Shown: positions 16,458 through 24,411, numbered from the stretch's first letter. The stretch is DNA of 64,000 nt from Croceibacterium_B sp963783195 (GCA_963783195.1 CAWAMV010000004.1:682001-746000); one strand, 5' to 3'. The notes: generated by a model not told the origin, from the letters alone. A program made the numbers and translations.

Positions 16458-16616
16458 CGGCGTTTCCCCTTGTCTTTTGGAGTCGGGCGCGGATCCGCTC
16501 CACCGGCAGGCGACCAGCCGGCCGCAAGGCCGACCGGCCGCCCGCAGGCGCCCCGAAGTGCAACGGAGGGAACAGCGCCGAGGACGAACCCGCGCCAGGC
16601 GGGCTCGCAACTTGGA

Positions 16617-17768
16617 TCAGGCCTCGATCTTGAGGAGCTTGATGGCCGCCGAATCGAGCACCTGCCCGCCCACGCGCTTGGTGGCGTAGAAGTGGACGAA
16701 GGGCTTGTTGGTGAAGGGATCGCGCAGGATCGAGGTGGCCGAGCGTTCGGCGATCAGGTAGCCGGCCTTGAAGTTGCCGAAGGCGATCGGGAAGGCGCCG
16801 CCGGCGACGTCGGGCATGTCCTCGGCCTCGACCACCGGGTAGCCGAGCAGACGGTCGGGCTGGCCCTCGACCAGCCCCGGCTGCCACAGGAACGCGCCAT
16901 CGGCGGTCTTGAGCTTGCGCACTTCGGACAGCGTGGTGGAGTTCATCACCCAGCTTGCGCCCTGGCGGTGGCCGGCCTTCATCGTGTGGACGAGGTCGAT
17001 CAGGCGGCCTTCCGGCTCGGTGCCGAAGCCTGCATCGTCGCCGCTGCCGATGTACTGCAGCGTGCCGAACGGGCGGACCGAGTCCCCGGCCATCGAAACC
17101 GGCGAGGAGAGGAAGCCGAGCGGCTGATTGACGCCGTTGCCGGCGACGAAGGCGGCGCCCTCCGCACGGGCGAACTCCATCGCGATTTCGCGGGCGAGCC
17201 AAGCTTCCAGATCGAAGGCGGCGTCGTCGAGCATCGCCTGGCTCGCCGCCGGGTTGGCGTAGAGCTCGCCGCTCGGCGGCGCGATTTCCTCGAAGGTCGG
17301 GGTGGCGGTCTCGGGCCGCCCGGCGGTCTCGCCGACCCAGCCGCTGGCAAAGCCGCCGGTGGTCACGAGCTTGCGATAGCCGCTGGTGCCGGTCTGCACG
17401 ACCTGCGCGAGCTGGCGGATCGGGCTGATCTCCTTGAGCTCGGATGCGATCATCGCGTCGATTTCGCGCGGCACGGCATAGCCGCCGTCCTGCGGCACGA
17501 CGCCGCTGATCGACTTGACCTCGGTCTCGCGGCCGCGGCGCAGGTAACCGTCGACGAAGCCCTTGACCTCGGCGGTCGGCTCGGTCGCCACGCCCGAGAG
17601 CGCCGGGCGGCTGGCGGCGCGGCTGACGCGGTCGAGCCGGGCCTTCACCTCGTCGACGTCGGAGCGCAGCACCGTGATCGCCTTTTCGGCCTGGTCCTGC
17701 CGCGCGACCAGGTCGAAGCTGGCGGCGAGCACCTGGGTTTCATTGGCGGTTTCGTTTTCCATCTGCAT
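16617..17768 (-). CDS. Major capsid protein, HK97 family (g5-like)
   Basis: About 383 residues from the ATG at 17768; ATGs at 17762 and 17846 are also in frame. The N-terminal 85 residues are a coiled, charged delta-like region (VARQDQAEKAITVLRSDVDEVK) that the prohead protease would remove. The HK97 fold follows, with VPREIDAMIASELKEISPIRQ and the GNFKAGYLIAERSATSILRDP element. The start at 17846 overlaps the protease stop (ATGA) but would require reading through a terminator-like hairpin. The gene ends 159 nt before g6, a gap rich in GC hairpins. Confidence 0.9.
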   Translation of the reverse strand: MQMENETANETQVLAASFDLVARQDQAEKAITVLRSDVDEVKARLDRVSRAASRPALSGVATEPTAEVKGFVDGYLRRGRETEVKSISGVVPQDGGYAVPREIDAMIASELKEISPIRQLAQVVQTGTSGYRKLVTTGGFASGWVGETAGRPETATPTFEEIAPPSGELYANPAASQAMLDDAAFDLEAWLAREIAMEFARAEGAAFVAGNGVNQPLGFLSSPVSMAGDSVRPFGTLQYIGSGDDAGFGTEPEGRLIDLVHTMKAGHRQGASWVMNSTTLSEVRKLKTADGAFLWQPGLVEGQPDRLLGYPVVEAEDMPDVAGGAFPIAFGNFKAGYLIAERSATSILRDPFTNKPFVHFYATKRVGGQVLDSAAIKLLKIEA

Positions 17769-17795
17769 TGGGTCGGTGACCTTTCCGTTAGGCGT

Positions 17796-17819
17796 AAAAA
17801 AAGCCGCCGAATTGGCGGC
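17796..17819 (-). terminator. Intrinsic terminator-like hairpin between protease and capsid genes
   Basis: On the minus strand GCCGCC-AATTC-GGCGGC is followed directly by seven T. This is a textbook Rho-independent shape, yet it sits inside the cluster just before the highest-demand gene. The in-frame ATG at 17846, coupled to the protease stop, would send ribosomes across the stem, so translation could suppress termination. That regulatory role is inference. Confidence 0.6.
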
Positions 17820-17842
17820 CGGCTGGGAGAAGAGGGTGTGGG

Positions 17843-18259
17843 TCATTGGACGATGTGGATCCTTGCTCCTGGTTGCAGGGGGTGGGTGACGAGGCTGACT
17901 TCGAACAGGTCGATCTCCTCCAGCACGCGGCCCCATTTTCCGTTCTTCGCCGGAACCCGGCGGAAGCCGCGCGCGCGGTACCCGAAGCTGAGGCCGTCCG
18001 CGGCGCGGCGGGCGAGCTGGCCGGCGGCGACGCTGTCGGGGTTGTCGATCCGGGCGACGACGCGCAGGCCGCGCTCGTCCTCGGCGGCGAGTTCGACCGT
18101 GCCGATGCGCTGGTCGGGATTGTGCTGCCAATAGAGCGGCAGGGGCCCCAGGTTTCCCTGACCTCGCTCGGCCAGGGTGCGGGCGAAGGCGCCCGGGCGG
18201 ATCGTGTCGCCCGCGCCGTCGGCAATGCCGAACAGGGCGGCGTAGCCTGCCAGCCTCAT
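17843..18259 (-). CDS. HK97-family prohead protease (g4-like)
   Basis: 138 residues from the ATG at 18259, preceded by GGGAGGTGGG. The N-terminal GYAALFGIADGAGDTIRPGAF, the LYWQHNPDQRIGTV segment holding the catalytic His, and the DGLSFGYRARGF segment with the catalytic Ser are all typical. It processes the capsid scaffold during assembly. The length is short but normal for GTA proteases. Confidence 0.9.
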   Translation of the reverse strand: MRLAGYAALFGIADGAGDTIRPGAFARTLAERGQGNLGPLPLYWQHNPDQRIGTVELAAEDERGLRVVARIDNPDSVAAGQLARRAADGLSFGYRARGFRRVPAKNGKWGRVLEEIDLFEVSLVTHPLQPGARIHIVQ

Positions 18260-18311
18260 CGTCCCACCTCCCGTTCGCCTCGACACGGACGGGCCCTGCA
18301 GGTCGCCGCAA

Positions 18312-18620
18312 TCATCGCAGCAGCCCCGGCACGTTCAGGCGCACCGCGATGCCGATCAGCAGCAGCGCGAAGACACCGCGCACCAGCCACTCGACGGCGG
18401 CCCGCCAGGCGCTCGCCTTGGCCTGGCGCCAGGCGCCGAGCAGTTCGCGCAGTTCGCCGATGTCGTCCTGCGCGCCCGCGTCGCTGAGGCCGAGCCGGTC
18501 GAGCACGCGGCCCGCCCCCAGTTCGCTCGCTTCCTCGACGATGGCGCGCAGCGTCACGAGGTCACCCCCGCCGCCCGCGGCCTGCGCGATCAGCTTGGCC
18601 AGCATGTCTTCCCTGTTCAC
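18312..18620 (-). CDS. DUF6127-like small membrane protein (g3.5 position)
   Basis: 102 residues from a GTG at 18620 overlapping the portal stop (GTGA). The N-terminal half is soluble and acidic (MLAKLIAQAAGGGGDLVTLR) and the C-terminus has one membrane helix (VFALLLIGIAVRLNVPGLL). Small proteins of this kind lie between portal and protease in many GTA clusters. A role in assembly or release is not established. It is coupled to the portal gene. Confidence 0.7.
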   Translation of the reverse strand: MNREDMLAKLIAQAAGGGGDLVTLRAIVEEASELGAGRVLDRLGLSDAGAQDDIGELRELLGAWRQAKASAWRAAVEWLVRGVFALLLIGIAVRLNVPGLLR

Positions 18621-19777
18621 GATTTGCCCTCCTGTTTGGCCGCGCCGAGGCCGAGCATCGCCCGCTTCTCGGCAGGCGAGAGAAATTCGGCCGCCGAGAC
18701 CTGCGCCCACAATCTTTCGCGGTCTTCCGCCAGGGCGGGCACGCGATCGAGATCCACCCGCAAGGCAAGCTCGGGGAACCAGGGGCGCAGGCCTTCGGCG
18801 AGGCCGCTGAGGATCTTGTCGGCCAGCGGCAGCAGGGTGAGCCGCCACAGCGCGCGATTGGCCTCGCGGTAATTGGCATAGGTGTTGTCGCCCGGCAGCC
18901 CGAGCAGCATCGGCGGCACCCCGAAGGCGAGCGCGATGTCGCGCGCCGCGGCCGCCTTGAGCGCGGCGAAGTCCATGTCGGCGGGACTGAGCGAGAGGCT
19001 CTGCCACTTGAGCCCGCCTTCCAGCAGCATCGGTCGCCCGGCGTTGCCGCTGCCGGCGAAGGCGGCGGTCAGCTCGGCCTTGAGCCGGTCGAACTGGTCG
19101 GGTGCGAGCGTGCCGCCGTCGTTTTCATAGACCAGCGCGCCCGATGGCCGCGCCGCGTTCTCCAGCAGTGCGCGGTTCCAAGCGGCGGCCGCGTTGTGGA
19201 TCGCCACCGCCTGGTCGGCCGCCGCCAGGCACCCGGCGCCGTAATGATCGTCGGCCGGGTGGAACGCCTTGAGGTGGACCAGGTTGGGCCAGCCGCCCTC
19301 GTCCTCGACCGGGATCGCCAGCTTGCGGTCGCCGATCTTGTACTCGTAGGCCGCCGGCCAGCCTTCCGCGTCGGGCACGATCGATACGCGCTCCGGGCGC
19401 AGGGCGAACAGCTCGACCGGCTTTCCGGCCCCGTCCCTGGAAATCTGCACGAACGCATTGCCGTGCAGCAGAAGGTGCGAGGCGAGCGTCTCGAGCAGCG
19501 ACTGCCCGGCAGAGGTTTCGGCGACAAGCGCAAGGGCCCGGGGGTCCGCCTCGGCCAGGGCAGCCTGCCCGATTCCCTCCGCCACCAGCCGCACCGCGCG
19601 CTGGGCGACGGGGTTGTCGAGGTAGGAATGGCGAACGGCCGTGCGGTAATCGAACGGCGCCCGCGCGCCGCCGCTCTCGTAGGCAAAAGACCAGGGCGAA
19701 ACAAAGCCGCGGGCGAGCGGCACGCGCTGCGTCGCCCCGCCCTTGAAGGCGGAGCGCAGGTTATCGATGAGGGACAT
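18617..19777 (-). CDS. Portal protein, HK97 family (g3-like)
   Basis: 386 residues from the ATG at 19777, which has GGAGA upstream; the longer in-frame ORF starts inside a repeat and is rejected. Portal features are clear: NPVAQRAVRLVAEGIG near residue 55, LLHGNAFVQISRD near 110, and FGVPPMLLGLPGDNTYANYR near 290. It forms the DNA entry ring of the head. An insertion of repeats and a nuclease remnant separates it from the terminase gene. Confidence 0.93.
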   Translation of the reverse strand: MSLIDNLRSAFKGGATQRVPLARGFVSPWSFAYESGGARAPFDYRTAVRHSYLDNPVAQRAVRLVAEGIGQAALAEADPRALALVAETSAGQSLLETLASHLLLHGNAFVQISRDGAGKPVELFALRPERVSIVPDAEGWPAAYEYKIGDRKLAIPVEDEGGWPNLVHLKAFHPADDHYGAGCLAAADQAVAIHNAAAAWNRALLENAARPSGALVYENDGGTLAPDQFDRLKAELTAAFAGSGNAGRPMLLEGGLKWQSLSLSPADMDFAALKAAAARDIALAFGVPPMLLGLPGDNTYANYREANRALWRLTLLPLADKILSGLAEGLRPWFPELALRVDLDRVPALAEDRERLWAQVSAAEFLSPAEKRAMLGLGAAKQEGKS

Positions 19778-19808
19778 GGGGGTCTCCGGTTGGATTGAAT
19801 GGTGCCGC

Positions 19809-19897
19809 AAGGAAGCACCGCCCCGGAACAGGTCCGGGGTGACAAGTGAGGTTTTCAAATTCCGAGTCAGCCCGGGCTTGTTCCGAGCCAGTGCTTC
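19809..19897. repeat. Direct repeat copy A beside the GIY-YIG remnant
   Basis: An 89 bp unit starting AAGGAAGCACCGCCCCGGAAC and ending GGGCTTGTTCCGAGCCAGTGCTTC. It carries a CCCCGGAACAGGTCCGGGG hairpin. Copy B at 20222-20314 has the same order and orientation, differing mostly in the middle. The unit lies between the portal start and the end of the GIY-YIG reading frame. Confidence 0.85.
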
Positions 19898-19900
19898 TCT

Positions 19901-20209
19901 TCAGCGCAACGGCGGAAAGCCGAAGTCCTCCGCCAGGTCGCGCCAATCGGGGTTGTCGGCCTCGATCACGTTGAACTTCCAATGGCGGGACCAGCGCTTG
20001 ATCGTCTTCTCGCGCCGAATGGCGGCCTCGATTTCGTCGTGGCGCTCGAACCAGGCGAGGCGCTTGATGTCGCGGTCCTCGGTGTAGCCGCCGAACGTGC
20101 CCTAGCGGTGCCGGTGCAGGCGAGCGAGCAGGTCGGTCGTTACCGCGGTATAGAGCCGACCGCGGTAATGGCTGGCGAGGATGTAAACCGTTGGTTCGAA
20201 AGGGCGCAT
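19901..20209 (-). pseudogene. GIY-YIG (URI-type) endonuclease, interrupted by an in-frame stop
   Basis: From the ATG at 20209 the frame reads VYILASHYRGRLYTAVTTDL, the GIY-YIG core in its VYI...LYT form, then meets a TAG at 20102-20104 (codon 36). The same frame resumes with TFGGYTEDRDIKRLAWFE and runs to WRDLAEDFGFPPLR and a TGA at 19901. The catalytic Arg region and C-terminal half are therefore intact apart from the stop. Small proteins of this family are found singly and beside repeats in many proteobacteria. The gene lies between two direct repeats inside the GTA cluster, which points to insertion as a unit. Confidence 0.85.
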
Positions 20210-20221
20210 TGGTCGGAATTG

Positions 20222-20314
20222 AAGGAAGCACCGCCCCGGAACATGTCCGGGGTGACAGAAAAGGGTAGGGTCGAATTTCTGAGTCAGCCCGGGCTTGTCC
20301 CGGGCCAGTGCTTC
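20222..20314. repeat. Direct repeat copy B beside the GIY-YIG remnant
   Basis: A 93 bp counterpart of the unit at 19809-19897, in the same orientation, with CCCCGGAACATGTCCGGGG and GGGCTTGTCCCGGGCCAGTGCTTC. It ends 9 nt before the terminase stop. The pair brackets the nuclease remnant exactly. Confidence 0.85.
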
Positions 20315-20323
20315 CCCCTCGCG

Positions 20324-21700
20324 TCAAAACACCCGGACCCGCGGTTCTCCCGCCTTGCCCAGCATCAGCTCGGTCAGCGCCCACACGAGCGCGTCGGCCC
20401 GGTCGGGCGATCTGCCCGGCCCGGTATAGCCGCCGCCGGTCATCATGCCGCACATCTCGTCCTCCAGCGCGGCGAACATGCCGGCGTGGCGGACCTTGCC
20501 GGCCTCGTAGAGCGCGGCGACGGGTTCGGCGCGGGCAGTCTTGCCACGGGTGGCGTGGACGCCGCGGATCGGCAGGGCGCAGTCCGCGGCGCGCAGGACG
20601 CTCTCGACCATCTGGCCGCCCTGGTTCTTCTCCGCCACCACCCGATCGGCGTTCCACGCGCGGGCCGTTTCGGCCACCGCCCGGGCCCAGCGTTCGGGGC
20701 TCGCCTTCTCGACCGAGCAGTCGGCCAGCACCCAGGCGAGGCCGTCTGCACCAAGCATGGCGACCACGATCCCGCAGGCGTCGCCGCTGGCGCTCGCCGG
20801 CGGATCGACCGCGACGACCACGCGGCGCGGCTCGGGCACCGGCCCGGATCTTGCGCCGTCGTGGCGGCAGCGGTCGAGCAGCTTGCGGCTCCACAGCGCG
20901 CCGTCCGCGCCGTCGAGCAGCGCGCCTTCCAGCTCCTGCCGGCCGAAGCTGCTCGCGCCGAAGGTCTCGACCATGTGGGCGAGGTAGTCGGGCGGCAGGA
21001 TCGAGCGATTGTCCTCGGTCTTGCCCCGCGCCACCACGACCTTGCCGCGCTTGGCGTCGCGATCGAGCTGGTGCATCAGGGCGGAATTGCGCGGCGTCGT
21101 GGTGGCGAGCACGCGGGGGTTGTCGCCCACGCGCATCGTCAGCATCAGGTTGGCCCAGGCGTTCGTCGCGCGTTCGTTGGCATTGTCCCACTTGGCGATT
21201 TCGTCGCACCACGCGTGGCTGTGTTGCGGCCCGCGCAGCATGTCGGGCTCGCCGGCCGAATAGAGCCAGGCGATCGCGCCGTTTTCCCATGTCAGCTTGC
21301 GCAAGGAAGGTTCGAACGCCGGGGCGAGCGCGCCGGGGGCGGCGGCGAGCACGCCGCTGTCGCCCTCGACCATCACGTTGCGCACTTCCGCCAGCGATGC
21401 GCCGACCAGCGCTATTCGCGCCGTGCCGTCGTTGCGGGCGACATCGCGGACCCATTCGGCACCCGCGCGCGTCTTGCCGAAGCCGCGCCCGGCACAGATC
21501 AGCCAGGTTCGCCACGCCTCGCGCGGGGGGAGCTGTTCGTCGCGCGCCCAGCCTTCCCAGTAGTACGAGCCGAGGGCGGCGAGTTCGTGCGGGGCGAGCA
21601 TCCGGGCCAGCTTCTCGCGCTCTGCGTCCGCCGCGGGACCGGGGCGGCGCAGCCACGTCCCGCGCGAGGAGGCGGCCTTGCCGCGCCTAGCCCTGGCCAT
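20324..21700 (-). CDS. Terminase large subunit (g2-like)
   Basis: 458 residues from an ATG at 21700, overlapping the g1 end by 14 nt. The ATPase P-loop is in CAGRGFGKTRAGAEW, a Walker B-like HAWCDEIAKW follows, then a coupling motif region (LATTTPRNS). The nuclease domain opens with VVVAVDPPASASGDACG and includes WNADRVVAEKNQGGQM, as in GTA terminases. In the family it packages random host DNA by headful. The C-terminus ends at PRVRVF just before repeat B. Confidence 0.94.
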   Translation of the reverse strand: MARARRGKAASSRGTWLRRPGPAADAEREKLARMLAPHELAALGSYYWEGWARDEQLPPREAWRTWLICAGRGFGKTRAGAEWVRDVARNDGTARIALVGASLAEVRNVMVEGDSGVLAAAPGALAPAFEPSLRKLTWENGAIAWLYSAGEPDMLRGPQHSHAWCDEIAKWDNANERATNAWANLMLTMRVGDNPRVLATTTPRNSALMHQLDRDAKRGKVVVARGKTEDNRSILPPDYLAHMVETFGASSFGRQELEGALLDGADGALWSRKLLDRCRHDGARSGPVPEPRRVVVAVDPPASASGDACGIVVAMLGADGLAWVLADCSVEKASPERWARAVAETARAWNADRVVAEKNQGGQMVESVLRAADCALPIRGVHATRGKTARAEPVAALYEAGKVRHAGMFAALEDEMCGMMTGGGYTGPGRSPDRADALVWALTELMLGKAGEPRVRVF

Positions 21701-22367
21701 CGAGCTTCGTCCGCTGAGCGAGGCTTTCCTTCGACTGGCGGACCTTCGTTTCGCCTTCCCTGGCGCGGGCCCGCAGGGCGTCGATCTTGGCGTTGATCGA
21801 GGCGATCGTCGCGGCCTCGTCGGCCAGCGTGCGGCGGCCCTTTTCGCGCGCCACGTTGTCGCGGTGCGCCGTGAGGCAGCGCAGCGCGGTGGCGAAGTCG
21901 AACTTGCGCTTGTTGCCCTCGGCGTCGACCTCCTCCATGCGCCCGTCGCGCAGGCGGGCGAGGAGGTCCATCTCGAGGTTGTCATACCCTTCGGCCAGCG
22001 CGGCGTACCAGCGGCGGGCGAAATCGGGATCCGTTCGGCGCAGCTTGTAGACCAGGCTCGGCTGGAGATCGGCCACCGCAGCGGCGGCGGCCACGTTCGA
22101 GGTGTGCGCCAGCTCGTCGAGAAACCGTTCGATGCGCGCCGCCTCGCGATGCTTCTTCGGGCCGGACTTGCGCCGCTTGCGGTCGTCGATCGGCTGGATT
22201 GCATCCCAGGCGGCGCGGAAGCCGCCGTTGCTCTTGCGCAAGGCATAGGGGGTGGAGCTCGTCACCCCGGCCTCGCGGCAGGCCGCCCGCACGCCGTTGC
22301 CGGCGCGCAACGCCTCGAGGAAGCGCCCGGCCCATGCCGGCCAGGCGGACTTTGCGTTGCCATCCAT
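21687..22367 (-). CDS. Small terminase-like DNA-binding protein, first gene of the GTA cluster (g1-like)
   Basis: 226 residues from the ATG at 22367, with AAAGGGGAT upstream. Two helix-turn-helix-like segments are visible: FLEALRAGNGVRAACREAGV (about residues 17-36) and a second at about 80-125 (FLDELAHTSNVAAAAAVADL). The C-terminus is charged and coiled. This layout matches small terminase proteins upstream of terminase. It is the promoter-proximal gene of the whole cluster. Confidence 0.75.
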   Translation of the reverse strand: MDGNAKSAWPAWAGRFLEALRAGNGVRAACREAGVTSSTPYALRKSNGGFRAAWDAIQPIDDRKRRKSGPKKHREAARIERFLDELAHTSNVAAAAAVADLQPSLVYKLRRTDPDFARRWYAALAEGYDNLEMDLLARLRDGRMEEVDAEGNKRKFDFATALRCLTAHRDNVAREKGRRTLADEAATIASINAKIDALRARAREGETKVRQSKESLAQRTKLDGQG

Positions 22368-22469
22368 GTCGTCGATCCCCTTTCGCTCGATCCCGGCGAT
22401 GGCCGACGCGAAAAGGGCGGCGCCGTTTCCGGCCCGCCCGTTCGAATCACACTATCGCGATGTTCCGTT

Positions 22470-22498
22470 TCTCTAACCAACGAGCGTGACGATGTCAA
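22470..22498 (-). promoter_or_regulatory. Sigma-70-like promoter for the GTA cluster
   Basis: On the minus strand TTGACA (22493-22498) is separated by exactly 17 nt from TAGAGA (22470-22475). Transcription would start near 22462, leaving a leader of about 95 nt before g1. The -35 is consensus and the -10 matches four of six positions. The 223 bp between g1 and the divergent yqaA gene hold nothing else recognisable except AT-rich sequence and a TTAA near 22509. Confidence 0.5.
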
Positions 22499-22590
22499 CC
22501 AAAAAGTGCCAAAACGGTTAATTCATTCCGCTTGCCGAGGTTCGCGGGGTCGCCTAACCGGCGTCAATCCAAGGGGAGGCGGGTCGCCCG

Positions 22591-23244
22591 ATGCTGCGCA
22601 AGCTCTACGACTGGACGATGGAAAAGGCGGCGCACCGCCATGCCGAGTGGTGGCTGGCCGCGTTCGCCTTCGTCGAGGCAAGTTTCTTCCCGATCCCGCC
22701 GCACCCGCTGCTCGGCCTGATGTGCCTCGCCGAACCGAAGAAGGCGATCCGGTTCGCGCTGGTCGCCACCCTGGCCTCGGTCGCCGGCGGCCTGCTGGGC
22801 TATGCCATCGGCGCGCTGCTCTACGATACGGTCGGGCGGCAGTTGCTCGACCTGCTCCACCTGACCGCGAGCTTCCCGCCGGCCGCCTGCTACCTGCGTG
22901 CCTACGGGGCCGAGATCATCATGATCAAGGGCGCGACCCCGATCCCGTTCAAGCTGCTGACGATTACCGCCGGGTTCATCGGCATGAACCTCGTCACCTT
23001 CGTCCTCGCCTCGATCGTCAGCCGCTCGATCAGCTTCATGATCGTGGGCGTGCTGTTCCGCCTGTTCGGGGCGCCGATCAAGCGCTTCATCGACAAGTAC
23101 CTCGGCTGGGTCACCGTCGGCTTCGTGGTCCTGGTGGTCGGCGGGTTCATCGCCGCGACGCAGCTCACCGGAAGCGGGGGCGACGTGGCCGACAAGTGCG
23201 CCGGGGCCACGCTGGAAAGCCTGTCGGAAGCCGGCCCGCTCTAG
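22591..23244 (+). CDS. YqaA/DedA-like VTT-domain membrane protein
   Basis: 217 residues. The pattern EASFFPIPPHPLLGLMCLAEP, then AGGLLGYAIGALLYDTVGR and IIMIKGATPIPFKLLTITAG, is that of the VTT domain shared by YqaA and DedA proteins, a group tied to membrane lipid flipping and envelope homeostasis. Four or five membrane helices are visible. AGGGGAGG lies about 13 nt upstream of the ATG. It converges on the tauE gene with a 4 bp overlap. Confidence 0.85.
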   Translation: MLRKLYDWTMEKAAHRHAEWWLAAFAFVEASFFPIPPHPLLGLMCLAEPKKAIRFALVATLASVAGGLLGYAIGALLYDTVGRQLLDLLHLTASFPPAACYLRAYGAEIIMIKGATPIPFKLLTITAGFIGMNLVTFVLASIVSRSISFMIVGVLFRLFGAPIKRFIDKYLGWVTVGFVVLVVGGFIAATQLTGSGGDVADKCAGATLESLSEAGPL

Positions 23245-24023
23245 CTCAGCGCCGACCAGGTCACGAACCCGCCGACGCCGACCACCAGCGTCGCGAACCC
23301 GAGGTCGAGTGCGCGCTTCGCCCTGGCGAGACGCGTGCCGATCAGGCGGCCGACGACGCTGCCGCCGAGCCCGCCTGCGACCAGCAATGCGACCAGCGCC
23401 CAGTCGACGTAGCCCGAGATCGCGTAAGACGCTGCCGTCGTCAGGCCCAGCGCGGTGACCACGACCAGCGAGCTGCCGATGGCGACGGCGATGGGCATGG
23501 CCGTCGCCAGCATAAGCCCGGGCACGATGAGGAACCCGCCGCCGATGCCGAAGAAGCCCGCCAGCAGCCCGACCGCGAACCCGGCGCCCACGAGGCGCGG
23601 GACGAGGACCGGCGCGCTGTCCTGCGTCAGCCGCACGTCGGGCTGGCCGGTGCTCTTGCGCTTGCGGAACATGGCGAGGCCGACGAGGATCATCAGCCCG
23701 CCGAACAAGGCGAGCAGGCTTTCGCCATCGACCGCCTTGCCCGCCTCCGCCCCCAGCGCCGCGCCGAGAATTCCGGCACCGGCGAATACGAACGCGCAGC
23801 GCCACTTCACGTTGCCCGCGCGGGCGTGACCGGCAAGCCCGGCCGCGGCGTTGAGCGCGACGGCCACCGCGGCCGTGCCGATGGCGGCATGGGTCGATGG
23901 AACGCCGACGACGTAAACCAGCAGCGGCACGGCCAGGATCGACCCGCCGCCGCCGACGAGGCCGAGCACCAGCCCGACCAGCGCGCCCGCCACCAGGGCG
24001 GCGAGGATCGTCGCCGGATCCAT
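23241..24023 (-). CDS. TauE/SafE-family anion exporter
   Basis: 260 residues from the ATG at 24023; the longer frame upstream is non-coding. Two homologous halves each contain a glycine-rich motif, LVLGLVGGGGSILAVPLLVY and GLLAGFFGIGGGFLIVPGLM, the hallmark of this family. About eight membrane segments are present. Family members export sulphite or other sulphur anions. Next to an ArsR regulator and a persulfide dioxygenase, it probably removes sulphite made from sulphide oxidation. Confidence 0.88.
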   Translation of the reverse strand: MDPATILAALVAGALVGLVLGLVGGGGSILAVPLLVYVVGVPSTHAAIGTAAVAVALNAAAGLAGHARAGNVKWRCAFVFAGAGILGAALGAEAGKAVDGESLLALFGGLMILVGLAMFRKRKSTGQPDVRLTQDSAPVLVPRLVGAGFAVGLLAGFFGIGGGFLIVPGLMLATAMPIAVAIGSSLVVVTALGLTTAASYAISGYVDWALVALLVAGGLGGSVVGRLIGTRLARAKRALDLGFATLVVGVGGFVTWSALS

Positions 24024-24075
24024 CCCTATGCCACCGCCCAGGGCCAGGCCCCGGGAAATCGGGTCTTGCGGGGCA

Positions 24076-24405
24076 TCACCGGGTTTCCCCGGAACAGTAG
24101 AGTTTCGCAAGAGTGGCGAGCAGCGCCTCGCACCGGGGATCTTCAATGCGGTACCAGAGTGTCTGCGATTCGCGACGAAAGGCGACGAGCCCCTCGGCAC
24201 GCATTTTCGCCAGGTGTTGCGAGAGCGCTGATTGCGAGAGCCCAAGCTCGGCGGCCAGGTCCCCCACGGTCATTTCGCCGTGCTCGGCCAGCTTGCACAA
24301 CGCCATGAGGCGTCGCGGATTGGCGAGTGCACGAAGCATGTCCGCGACCGATCCGGCCCGATCCTGCAAACCGGGCGCGAAGCTGGAGGGAGGCTGCGTT
24401 ATCAT
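24076..24405 (-). CDS. ArsR-family repressor, BigR/SqrR-like
   Basis: 109 residues. The winged helix-turn-helix reads MTVGDLAAELGLSQSALSQH. Cysteines fall at residue 37 (LMALCKL) and residue 105 (KLYCSGE), the two positions used by BigR and SqrR to form a polysulphide bridge in response to reactive sulphur; Cys92 lies in DPRCEAL. It would repress the divergent persulfide dioxygenase gene and the tauE gene 52 nt downstream. That it senses sulphide is inferred from cysteine positions and neighbours. Confidence 0.85.
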   Translation of the reverse strand: MITQPPSSFAPGLQDRAGSVADMLRALANPRRLMALCKLAEHGEMTVGDLAAELGLSQSALSQHLAKMRAEGLVAFRRESQTLWYRIEDPRCEALLATLAKLYCSGETR

Positions 24406-24411
24406 TAGGCC

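Noticed and set aside
17768..17846. Capsid start at 17846 as the main start
   Set aside because: It would translate through a terminator-like hairpin and add non-family sequence; kept only as an alternative.
15771..18134. 787-residue plus-strand ORF opposite capsid and connector genes
   Set aside because: Shadow of the minus-strand GTA genes; low-complexity composition and no ribosome-binding site.
19982..21796. 604-residue plus-strand ORF opposite terminase
   Set aside because: Antisense to a clear terminase with intact motifs; no recognisable domain.
7391..22367. Intact prophage
   Set aside because: No integrase, repressor, replication, holin or lysin gene and no attachment sites; gene order is that of a GTA.
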